A stretch of 64,000 bases of DNA, taken from NCBI GenBank assembly GCA_024516035.1, contig CM044960.1, forward strand, positions 20,910,668-20,974,667. Reading direction: 5' to 3'. Below the pieces are notes generated by a model. The model was not told where the DNA came from. It saw only the letters and a list, made by a program, of their open reading frames with translations, and did no database searches. Of the stretch, positions 26,701 to 38,700 are shown piece after piece. The position numbers were made by a program, and so were the translations under genes. The stretch comes from Bactericera cockerelli. Lineage: Eukaryota > Arthropoda > Insecta > Hemiptera > Triozidae. Each line of letters opens with the position of its first letter. The first letter of the stretch is position 1.

Positions 26701-29700
26701 ACAATTAGGAGACGCTTGAAAAAGAAAGGTCTCATACCAAGAAGAAAAGCTACGGGACCCAAACTCAACAGACAACACCGACAACGTCATTTACAATTTG
26801 CCCTTGAACACGCTGATTGAGGAAATAGGGAATGGGGGCACGTTCTGTCCACGGATGAGAGCCGACCCTGCTTGTTCTTCAATGACAGACGTAAAAGGGT
26901 GTATAGAAGACCAGGTGAATGGTATAATCAATGTTATATTCAAGAAACTGTGAGTTTTGGTTTAGGATCTTGTATCTTCTGGGGTGGAATCTCTATGGAA
27001 ACTAAAACAGAGCTCGTTATCATCAATTGTGGAGGACAAGGAGGTAACCTAACTGCAGAGAGGTATGTCACTGACATCATTGAAGATCATGTTGTCCCTT
27101 ATGCAGGTTTTGTGGGTGATGGATTCGTGTTAATGCAAGACAATGCCCGACCTCGTACAGCACGTATTGTAAGTGACTTTCTCCAAGAGGCCGGTATTCG
27201 AACCCTCAACTGGCCAGCCAACAGTCCTGATCTTAATCTTATTGAACACCTCTGGGACGAGCTTAAAAGACGTGTCCATGCTCGAAACCCGCCCCCAATG
27301 AACCACAGGGACCTGAAACAGGCGCTTTTTGAGGAGGGGGAGAATATCCCTCAAGAAACGGCTGCCAACCTTATCAAGTTCATGAGAAATCGATTGCAGG
27401 CTGTCATACAAGCTCGAGGGGAGAATACCAGATACTAAGAGGTAAGTAACAGCCAAATTTCAATGAAGACTTCGAAGAAATTACACAAAAAACACCGATA
27501 TCCTTTGCAGTGTTTTCATGCTCTTTAGACTTCTTTTTCTTAATTGACTTATTACACTAAAAAACATGCTCACAATGAAAAATTTCCTTTCTTGGGATAC
27601 TTCACACTTGAAAATCCAATGTAAAATAAAAATTATAAAAATCAAAAACTTTGAGAAAGTTACTGTCCCGAATTTATTGCTCTCAAGCAATTTTTTGAAA
27701 TTCATAATTATTTGTTTTTAGTTATTTCTTTTTAGAAACTTTGAGATTAAGTCTCAAGAAACAATAAAGTTTATACTCACATTGTCTTGTTTTCTACCTT
27801 TTACTGCTTAGCAATAAAACAATTGGGTATTTTACATTTCACTTTTTTAAACTGAATGAGTTTTCTTTTTTTTTCTGACTTAATACCAAAAGCATAGATT
27901 TTAATGTACCTCCAGTTTCAAATTGTCTTTTATTCTTCGATTCATATGGTAATATAGTGCTATAAAACTAAATTATCAAGGTACTATCATTTCAAAATTG
28001 TAAATAGATGGTGCTATCTCGAATTTTTTTCGACATAATACCCACTTTTGTTCACTTCTCATGGAAGAAAAGGTATTATAATACGATATCACCTTATTAA
28101 AAATTGATTTTTTCTCGAAAAAAGGCAAAATCATATAATGAAGTTTTAAGTCAAAATGCCTTTTTTTCGAACGGTTACAAAGGTAAGTTCTTTTGAAGAA
28201 AAATACATTTTTTTTACATAGAACTATAGAAAAGAACATGCTCAACTTAAGAACATATAAATCAAAACAGTAGCTTTTATTGTATTAATACAGCGATAAG
28301 TCAAACTTTCTTTTGCGATTTCCCAAAAGTTGGTGTTTTTGACATATCACCATCTAATTCTGAGGGTGCGATATAATCATGACCTACGAGTATGACCCGT
28401 TATTTTTTTCCTAGCTGTTTTTTCCATTGCTTTTAAAAGCTTCTTTAATTAAAAGACAAAAATCAATGTGATGATCTCTTTAATCGCTGGAGAGCAGTCG
28501 GGAAACAAACATTGCTGCTACCCTCTTCATTCAGAAATGTTGGATTCCAAATGTATTAAACTGATTTCTGATACAACCCAGATTTGTATTTTAGGTCTTT
28601 TATTGTCCTGCGTTGAAATTTTTTCGATGTGTTCACGGATTTTCTCAATGTTGTTGTAATTTCAGCCGTTGAAGGATGTCCGAATAGGGACTGATTCTCG
28701 ATGGCTATTTTCCACTTTTGAAGCAAGAAAACCATTTGTAAACCTGAAATTCAATCGAAGCATATTCATCACAGTTTTTTTGTAACATTAAACCGTTTTC
28801 TGGTGCGTTTCAGCCAAGAAAAAGGCATATCTTTACAGCCGCAAAATTTCTCGAAGAAGATGGACATTTAGCCATGTCACAAGAGCACAGAACATGCTTT
28901 AATTAAATCGACATAAAAATTCAATGTGTTGTAGTATCTTCATCAAATTTTGTAGACTAACTCAAAAGAAAACTTCCTTTCATTTGATATGCCGAACAAC
29001 ACTTCACAACAAGTACAGATCGTTCAGCAACACCATTCCGGTTACTTTTGGGTACCCCCTCGTACTCCGGGAGAAAGAGAATAATGTGGATAGAGAATGA
29101 TGCACAGAACTCAAAAACCAAAATGTAAATCAAAGACGCAAAAGATTGAATTAAAAGGTGTCAGAGTTCAGCATTGAAATGAGAAATGAATCTAAGGAAG
29201 AATATACACCTACAAACCCTGCATGTATACGCAATCCCACATAACCCTGATAACGGGAAGTGCAGTCATGAGATACAGTAGTGAATCGAGTGCAAGTAGG
29301 GAGAAAAATACAAAGAACTGAAGAGAGGATGAGGGCGCGAGAAATGAAGAATTATAATAAAAAACACTGCCAATTCTGGACACAGTACTTCCTCATGACT
29401 GGTTCACATTGTATACACGTGGCAAATTTGAGATTTTATACTAAATCAATTATATCGCCAAAACTGCTTTTATATGGTAGATTACCGTTTTTCCTACATT
29501 CTAAATTCTACAAAAAATCTGTATCGGCAAGTCATGGACCTTATTTTTTCACTTTTTTGTCCAAAATTTTGGATTTTCTTAAATATCAGAGGTAAATCAT
29601 TTAAAATAAATAAATATATAAATGCTATGTGTAAAACGCTAATATGCATATACATACGAAATTTCATTAAAATCAGGTGTACTGTTCACGAGATATAATC

Positions 29701-32700
29701 GTATAAGTAAAAAGTAAGCGGTCAGGCGCAAGAACCGCTCGTGCACAGTTGATGAATTTGAAATGGGACTCTCTACAGAATATCTCCTATATGTTTACAA
29801 AAATTCGTCGAAATCCGTTCAGTAGTTTCTGAGATTTGCGCGTAACAAGGGATGCTTTTAATCGACAGACACAAAACCAAAGTTGCTCAGGAGTTTATGA
29901 AACATCCAGAAACATGAGAAACATTGAAATCGGAGCAAAAATATATATTTTTTTTACAAAAACGAACACAATACTTCCGATTTTTAATATTTTAAATTTC
30001 TCGGAAGTAATATGAGGAATACGAAGATAAGGCAGGGCATGGGGAAGATGTATTTGATTAGATAGGAGAGGAATGAGAAGCACATATCTTGCGTTCTCGT
30101 ATACATGCGGAGCACAAGCGAAGGAAAATGAAAAGAACAAAGGATGGGAAATGGAAACACTTAGTGACTCCAGCATGAAACAGAAAGTAATAATACATGC
30201 ACACCCATCATGCGAAGAATATGAAACACGAGAAGTACAGGGCACGGCAAAACATTTGAAGGGATCGAAAAAATGCGCGGGTGTTTGATTTAAAATTCAC
30301 GAGTTTCCAAGTACATGAAACAAAGCGAAGTAAAACTCAACACTCAAACCCATCTTGGGTCCCAAAATGGAAACATCTAAACATATTACCATCTCTATCC
30401 CTGAAGCATTTACTCTATGACAACTCCCGCTTGGTTCACTATTCAAACACAATACAGCGACTGTTTGGATAAGAATGAGTGTGAAAAGAGGATAAGAATA
30501 AGTCCCTTGGGAAGGTATCTTCCATGAGAGGGAGGATTTCGGAACGTGAACATTTATTTGCAGTAAAAGAAATGTGTAAAAATAACCTTTTTTGCCTTTC
30601 CCAACATGCATTCCCGAAAGTAAAATGGGTTTCAAGTGAGAAGAAGCTCAATCCAGTCTGGATTCTATTTCCTTCAGATAGCACCTCTTTTATCCGATTT
30701 AAATAAGAGGATTCTAGGAATAGGGTTAGGTTAGGTTAGTCTATTCAATACTGACACACTATAAAAATATTTCCTATCAATTTTATCCCTTCCTCCGACA
30801 ACGGTTTGAACTCAGCCTCTATCGATATGAAGAATACCGTATTACCATAAAGTGTAATAATACAATGAAATTACACATCGCATGGGTGTGAATACCGGTC
30901 ACATTATCAAAACTCGGGAGGGAAAAAATGATGTTTAAATTAAAACAATGGGAGCAGCTAATCCCAAATTTGGCAAATATCTGAACATTCCGGAGTTTTT
31001 ATTTATGAAGAAATTATATATCCACACCAAGTATGTAAAACATAGAAAAATAATTAACTCACCTGTCCCAGATTTCTCTCTTTCTCTCTCTTCGCCTCTC
31101 TCTCTCCCTCCCTTCGTCTCTTTCAAGCTACATGAAAAAAAAAACTAAAAACACTTAATAATTAAAACCAGATCACCAGTAGTTAGTGCAATGACAGTGT
31201 GTTTATCATTCCTATATATAAATAAATAAGTCATATCCTATATACAATTATACATAAATAAATATGTGTTCAGTATCATCACCTCGAGGAAAAACGCAGA
31301 CGGAAATATTTGAGAGAGTCCGCAATTTATCAAATCTCAAATTCTATCTATGTACCTGCGAATTTCTTTCACTTGAATTTGAGTTGGAGTGTCTTTCTTA
31401 CTGTCAAAATACCGCGGTGGAAATGGGCCAGCGCTGTGCCCTGCTGACCCTGGTTCTGTTCAACACGATAATTATGTCATGAAATAATAATAATTATGTC
31501 ATGAAATAATAATAATAATTATGTCATGAAATAATAATAATAATTATGTCATGAAATAATAATAATTATGTCTTGGTAAAGGCAGATTTACAGTTTGTGT
31601 ACTAGGCACTAAGTATTTTATGATACTGTTATGACTCCCACTCTCATTATTCAGCTGTCAGTAAGAAATTATCTATTTTTTGTAATTTTGTAATTCGTTT
31701 TTTTACAAGGTCTTTTTCCGGTACTTTTCCGGGGGGGGGGGGGGTGTCTTGGTTTCAACATGACGTTGTTGTAGATAGTTTGACCGGGACGCTTGACGGC
31801 CCCAAAAGTGGGCTGATTATAATTTTTCATTATGAAACCCATCTAGTCCGGATTTGAATGAAAGGTGTTGTTTTTCAGGTTATTGATAAGACAATTCATA
31901 CGTATGCAAGTAAGCAACTATGCATGCTTCAAGTTCACAGAAAATCTATACTACGAGTATCCCTATGGTTTTAATCTATACTTTAGGTGCATGGCATAGT
32001 AAGTTACACTACAACACATGTATGTATTTGTAAAAAAGCATTGGTAAATGGAAAATGGTCATCTTCTATATGAGGCTCAGAGCTCAGAAGAGCTCCGTAT
32101 TTGCAATCAAATACCTTCAGTTTGTACTATTTAGGGGTTGTTCGGGCCAATTTTTTTTCATAACTAACACAACAAAAAGAATCTCATGGGCGAACAATAC
32201 TACAAAGAGAAATGAAATTGAGATATTACTCTTCAAGAAGAGAAATATTACTCATAATTTTGGGCTACCAATTGGAATGATCTTAAAATCAAACAAGGAG
32301 CCCTTCCTGTGTGGTCAATGTTAGGTGTTAACAGATTCTTGTCACAGGTCGGACCTCTGACATTTTCCGTTACGAGCTGTCATGTCACATGTATATTTCG
32401 GCTGAGATGAAAACAATTCAGTAGGTAGAACGTGGGAGTGGGAGGCTGGGCCAACATGAATGGAATTCTCGACATGTAATGTGAAATATTTATCAGTGAA
32501 TACTATAGAGTATAAGCACATACAAGAGAGATTTCAAAGAGAATTTCTGTCAAATGTAGGGTAGAGTGACGATAGACACAGGTTGCGTTAAGTACGGGGA
32601 GAACTTTAGGACAGGGTGTTCTTGAAAGAAAGTCATCACGTTTCCAATAATTTTCATATTGTGTAAAATATTTGTCCGAAATAATCAGTCTGAAATTAGA

Positions 32701-35700
32701 CTATAACGATTTCCTCTATTCACAGTACTACAACATGGAAACCAGGCAGCTGTAACTAGAAGTACATTGGAAACCATTTTTAGTAACCCGACATTTTATA
32801 AATCCGCGACAATCTCTATTATTACATCAGCACTCACAACAGACCGCTATGTTCTTTAGCTTCAGTGCCAGTAGTGTTTCCTCAGGGGTTACTTATTTAC
32901 CTAAAATTACTTGTTACATATATTTGCTACAAGTTTTAATGTAGGGGTATTACACTGAAAGTAATAATGTATCTATTAGCTACGAATGTAGTTAAACTTA
33001 ATTCGCACGAACAGCAGCAAACATGATGGAAAATTTCTTACTCTTTTGTAAACAAATAGGTGCAAATGCTCACTGAGCCAAAACTGAAGACCTAACTTAA
33101 GCAAACATGAGTGCTAATCTGAAAATAAAAATACATTTATTGGAGTCATTTTTGAATTGAAACCCACACATTCACAGGTAACAGGCTCAACTGTTTGCTT
33201 TATCCGTGCTATAGCGCCTCAAAAACACCTCGGTTTCAAGAAGCGCCACAAACAACTCCGGGAGTACACATTCGCAGCTACCTAAACAAAAACATTTCGT
33301 TCTTTACAGAACTCAGGTGTGCCTTTGTTTTTCAAGCAACACACGAGACAAACTTTTGCACACATTCAAATGTTGCGGAGGATGAGAGAGGGAGGGGAAT
33401 TGAGAAGAAGCTCTCCCGGATGCAAACTTACAAACGCATAGGGAATATAATGTGTACAATGTACATAGAGGTAGCTACTGTAAGAGACGTATAAACGGAA
33501 GAGAGAAAAAATGAAGATTTTGCGGAGAGAGAGAGAGAGAGTAGTAACAAAGGAAGTATTTTAGCAAACAATAGCGGGGATGAGTATGAAAAACAAAGCT
33601 TCCCTCTACAAAGCCAAAATGTACACACAAAGCCGGCTCTCAATGTTACATAGACTAAACTTATGCTGTGCCTTGTCCAGACCACAGCCTAGTGGTAAGT
33701 CTCTGTTCCATGTACAACAGGATTTATCCTCTTTCATAACAAGCTGCAAGTAACAGTGTGTTAGTCAGTTGTTGTGTGGATAATGTATTATTTTTATGTC
33801 TGCGATGGATATCCTGTAGAGGATGTGACCACGCGGCGCTTACTAGCATGGCTCCCCTATTAACATCAGCTGGTGTATCGTGTCTTCCTAACCATCTCTA
33901 GCATTCTCAATTCTGATTACAACTTTCTCGTGTAATTACACAAGTTTGTTTTCTACCTCGTTGCTTCCAAGCACTTCACTGAGGAGCAAGTCAGGGGTGT
34001 ATACTGTTGTTCTCCAAGTATTTCCCAACGAAAACATTGCAAGTACTGCGACGGAGCTCAGCCATTAAATTTTGGCGTGGAAATTTTCAGCAACATCCTT
34101 CTGTATTTTCTCAAACATTGGCGATTTGGAACATCCGGCTCATATATCAAGTTTTCTCCCTGCTTGTCTTCCGTCAAGCAGTTTATCAATTATTTCAGGC
34201 ATTCTATAACTAGTAGTCGTCTCTTTACATACAAGTCTGAATACAGTAGCGCACCGATTATACGAATGCAGGTCGTCCGAAACGTCAGTTAACCGAAAGC
34301 GAAAAAATGGAGGAAAGAATTTCCCGATTTGTATTGGAAATTTTCCTTCTAAAATGACCTGCAGACGGCAAAAAACGAGTCCTGAAGCGAAAAAAAAGAA
34401 ACAGAAAAAGTTGGGGATCTTCTGAAACGGTAACTTTTGTAGCGTTTGCATCACTAATATGTTCATTACAACGTACAAAAATTTATGAAGTATAAGTACA
34501 TAATATCATGTATATTTAAGCATAAAATAATCCACGTGTGCCTTTATAAACAGTTGACCTCCATACAGTCCATACATAGGTAGGAAGGAATTATGAAAAT
34601 TACAATAATAACGAGGAATACAAAAATCCATAAGGCTATATGACATCAATTTGTCACACGCTTTTGTTAGTTTAATTTTTTCTTGGTCCCAAATAATTTC
34701 CACGGGCTTTCTCTTCCATCAACGGTTATTATTTACACGAAATTTGTACAATTGCCAGGAATTTTTTCTCCTCTCGGTATTTTTAATTTAACGTCTCGTT
34801 ACACACAATGCATTAGTTCGTTTTTTTGTTTTGTAGGTCTTTGCTAAAATTTACTTTTCCACGACAGTTGGAAATGAAAGGTAAGGCCGGGGGACGAGGG
34901 CTGGGGTTTAATGATGTGGACATTTATGGTTAGATGAGCAGGGGAGAGGCTCAGCCTACGAGACGCACATGGTGGGGCAACGATTACTTTCCATTTATCG
35001 TTTTATCAAATTACAAGCACGGTGTCCAAGGTTGTCTATAAAGGTATGGTCACAAGCAGCCTACCAGAGTGAACCTAAGTTTAGAAGTATCATTCTGCTC
35101 TCAGCAAAAGCGTACTATAAACGGGTTTACAAATTTATTTCAACATTGGAATATGAAACCTAGGTATAAATTAGGAGTCTAAATTTGCCGTCGAGATCCG
35201 AATGTTAACTTTACCCCGTCGACAATTTCACAAAGATTTTAAATAAGCCAATTTCTTACTGCAATGAGTTTAGAATTCACATATGGGATGACCGAAATGA
35301 ACAAACACAGAGATTTTTTGTGAGGTATAGATTTTAACATCTGTTGGAAAAGACAAACATCAGTCATATAAGGGCACCACGACTATTGAAAACTCAAGTA
35401 TATGTCCTGTAAATACACCCAGCTTGCTGCATCATTGTTCCCCATGGTAAAGTTTCTTCTCTTACATGGTCACAAAAGCAAGTTATCAAAATGGATTAAT
35501 TATTACGAGCAAGTTTACCTAGCTTCCATTATGCTGAGTACAGTATGGTGCGGAATACACTTACCTGTAACAAAGAAGCAATTACATTGATTAAATAGGG
35601 GAAAAGTAGAGAACTGAAATTAATTTGCAAATTATTTAACATAAGTGTATTATTTTAGGAACAACGTTGTATTTTCTATGGTGGCTCTGGTAAATGTAAG

Positions 35701-38700
35701 TCTATCCCGGTAGCTCAGTGGTAAAGGCGGCACTCTGTGAATCCAGGGATTCCAGAGGTCGCGGGTTCAAAACTCAGCCGAGACATGACAAGTTATCCTC
35801 CCGTTTGGGATTTTTACCATATAATAATACGTCTTAGACTTACTGCTGTAATAATAGGACTTTAAAGTTCTAATCAGGCAGTATAAATCAGGCGATATTA
35901 TTATTATTACGAACTCTATTCAATGATATTGATTGATATAGTTGTTGGTAAGGAACAATCAGTCTTATCTCTCACTTATTTCACTCTTCAATTTTATTAT
36001 TATTATCATTGTTCTCGACATTTCCAGGGTCCGGAGAGCTGGAGTTCGAGGAGTTTGTGCAGCTGGCGGCTCAGTTCCTGTCAGAAGATGAAGTGGAGGA
36101 CGCTGCCGCCATGGAGGCTGAGCTCAAGGAGGCCTTCAGACTTTACGACAAGGAAGGTAAGGAGTAGGAGATACAGGAGTTACAGTCCATAGATTCCAAG
36201 GAAATGCTTGCAGCTTAACTTAGTTTGGGCTTTGGCCCAATAACACACGAGGAATTCTTAAATAGGAAAATTTCGATGTTTCTAACCAACATCCGTGTGT
36301 ATACAGATAATGTACTTGTACATACACTAGAGTGAGAGCAGCGTGTGTAGGTTTTGGAACTATTAGAAGGCACTGAAGCCATTCCTACTGGAGCTCACTG
36401 AAAGCGTCTTGTGCACTTATGTGTAAATGGAAAATTTAATCTTTTCATCAAATTTGGCTGCAAGGGTTCTAGACAACGGAATTGTATAAATCTTCTCTTC
36501 TCTCTCATTGTTATCCTCTCTTTGTCAAGCAATTTTCCAAATCCATTCCCTTGAAGCGAGAACTTCTATACCACCGCCATTACACAGTTCATTACACAAA
36601 GGTCACCTTTTGTTGCTAAAAGGGCTGCGACTAAATTTCTGCCGGTAATCTAGGAGAAATTCTCGCTCAGTCTAATGACAAGGCTCTATACCAAATGCAT
36701 GACCTGAGTCTTCAATTGAAGTGGTAGGAGCTGTAGATAGTTAACGCCCCTAAAAAATTAGGGCATGGCCGTACTCGTGGGTAAGACCATCGCTTTTCTT
36801 ACTTCTCATAATTTTCTTTTTTAATTTTATAAGTTAGCTAAAGCATGGCCATATGATTAGGTTATCATTTTTGTGTTCATCCCATGAGTATAACTGATGC
36901 TTCAGATCGGTGGTTCGAACCTCTGTGTATGGATGAATCGACTGATCTACTAAGGTCGGTCAATCTTATAAATAACAGTTTATCATACATATTAGAGTTT
37001 ATCAGACAATTTTATAAAATAACTGTGAAAGCGGAAGGGGTTTCTTCGGCTTACACTGACTATCTTTACTATGCATAAAGCATAACTTTTTGTACAATCT
37101 GTATTGTAGAGAAACAGACACTAGGTTAGGTACATTCGCAAATGCTGATTCATTTTGCCAAAATATATGCAGGAAGTCCCTTTCAAGGAGACAAACACAA
37201 TCCCAATATTCCTAATACCAAATTCAGAGCACATGCATGACGAATATGTAATTTCAAAGTATGTGTTTATAATGGAGTTGTTCCGGCCATATTGAATTAA
37301 GCAATGTGCCAAACTTTAGCACATCCTTCCCTCTACACATCTCCACAGCAGATGCTCTTAACTTGATGAGTCCTCCATTCAATCTAACTCAATTGTGTAA
37401 TTTTGAGGCGAAAATAATGCAAGACAATCATCTGAAGAACATACAAGGTAAATTCTCCTATGAGATATACATGATAAGGTAGAACTCACCTTAAACTTAC
37501 TTAGAAGTCTTTGAATTGTTAATTATACTACATGTATCTTTTTCTCAACTTTTTTGCCATATGAAATAAATAAATAAAATTAGGTCGTAATTAGGTTCTT
37601 GAGAAAGTAAATTATTGTACAAAGGCTCCAATATTCTCACTCTGAAACCTTGTTTTTTCCAAGAACTTTTGTATGATTGATTTTTCCGACAGTGAAAAGA
37701 AAAGTTCTCAAGTCGGTCGAGTAATCGGAACCTCTACATAAGAGAGATTCAGAAGGGTGTTACGTCCCCAGGGAGCTTTTCTACACGGCGAGAACAAGTA
37801 ATCCTGATTTACAAACAAGTAGCGTATCACTAGATAATTTCCTTTTAATTAGAGGTGGATTCTTCCAAGTTCCAAGTTGCACTAGAAGATTTCTGAGAAA
37901 GCCTCAGCTTTAGATAAAATGGGGTTTGAGAGCGGAAGTGGTGGATGTTAACAGAACGTTTTTCAGTGTAGGTGGAAGTTTTTCAGTTTCGACTTTTGAA
38001 GGAGTAGAACACGTCTTCTCGAATAGTAGAATATGTATACGGTGGAATTTTGAATAGGTTGATAGTATTGGAGGGTTCGAGGGTGATATGATCAAGCATA
38101 TTTGAGGCTATTGTACAAATCAGAAGCATTTTTCTTCTAATTTGTCAGCCTCTAAGTATAGCAAGAGGAAAGGGAAGCCTGGAGGATTACTTTGTACATA
38201 CCCCCGTTCTCATTTCATCCTACATTCTGCTTAGAGGATGCTGGATTATAATGAACACAAGCAATCATGCTGAAGTAAGAAGCAGCATGCGGAGGAAAGT
38301 CAGAAGCATTTCTGAAAACTTACAAAGATAGGAACTTCTCAGAGAAAATTCTATCAGTAATCAAAGTCTGCTTTAAAATTCTATGAAGTATTCACGTGAA
38401 TTGAACAAAACTTTAGTCGGCCATATGTTTTAAAATATTTTAGCTTCGTACATTCATGTGAGAGTTGAAAATTACTTGGAAATGTTACCTATACCTTTCC
38501 AAGTATGTTCCATATACCTGGAAATGTTATCTATACCTTTCCAAGTATTAAGACACCCTATGAGCTAATATATGTGTTGCTATATTATACCAACTACACA
38601 GACATACCCTTTGTGTCCATGTTATGTTCTTGGAACAGAGAGATTTTTCTATTTGAGATCGGACAAAGTTCACGCAAAAAATAAATATATAGAATATCTT

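Larger units (their letters stand above)
25582..28370. mobile_element. 2.8-kb TIR element nested in the mariner relic
   Basis: Identical 35-bp inverted ends beginning CGCACCCTCAGAATTAGATG (25582-25616 and 28336-28370), flanked by ATAT on both sides (25578-25581, 28371-28374). A 4-bp duplication excludes Tc1/mariner for this outer element. No transposase of its own is visible; the only transposase inside is a Tc1-like one that probably inserted later. The superfamily is not assigned. Confidence 0.75.
25330..29062 (-). mobile_element. Mariner relic interrupted by a nested element
   Basis: Ends CGAGGGGG.ACCCAAAAGTAACCG at left and its reverse complement at right, flanked by TA on both sides (25328-25329, 29063-29064), as for mariner elements. 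On the minus strand, the part next to the left end reads as a mariner transposase C-terminus ([20 protein letters not shown], then [12 protein letters not shown] and a stop at 25403). The right part retains [10 protein letters not shown], from the N-terminal helix-turn-helix region, with stops. The DDE core is missing even after removing the nested 25582-28370 insertion, so this was an internally deleted copy. Confidence 0.8.
18311..36027 (+). other. Troponin C intron 3, transposon-laden
   Basis: 17,717 bp, phase 1, gtaagt...ttccag. It contains a 3'-end fragment of the hairpin repeat, a hAT MITE, two 5S-derived SINEs, a CT tract, an RTE fragment, a 46-bp minisatellite, a nested mariner/TIR/Tc1 cluster, a fuller hairpin-repeat copy and a tRNA-SINE just before exon 4. 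Between 30.1 and 35.7 kb I see nothing recognisable beyond short repeats. No alternative troponin exon was found. Confidence 0.85.

Noticed and set aside
30721..30738. Interstitial telomere (TTAGG)n
   Set aside because: Only three to four units; too short to claim a telomere-fusion site.
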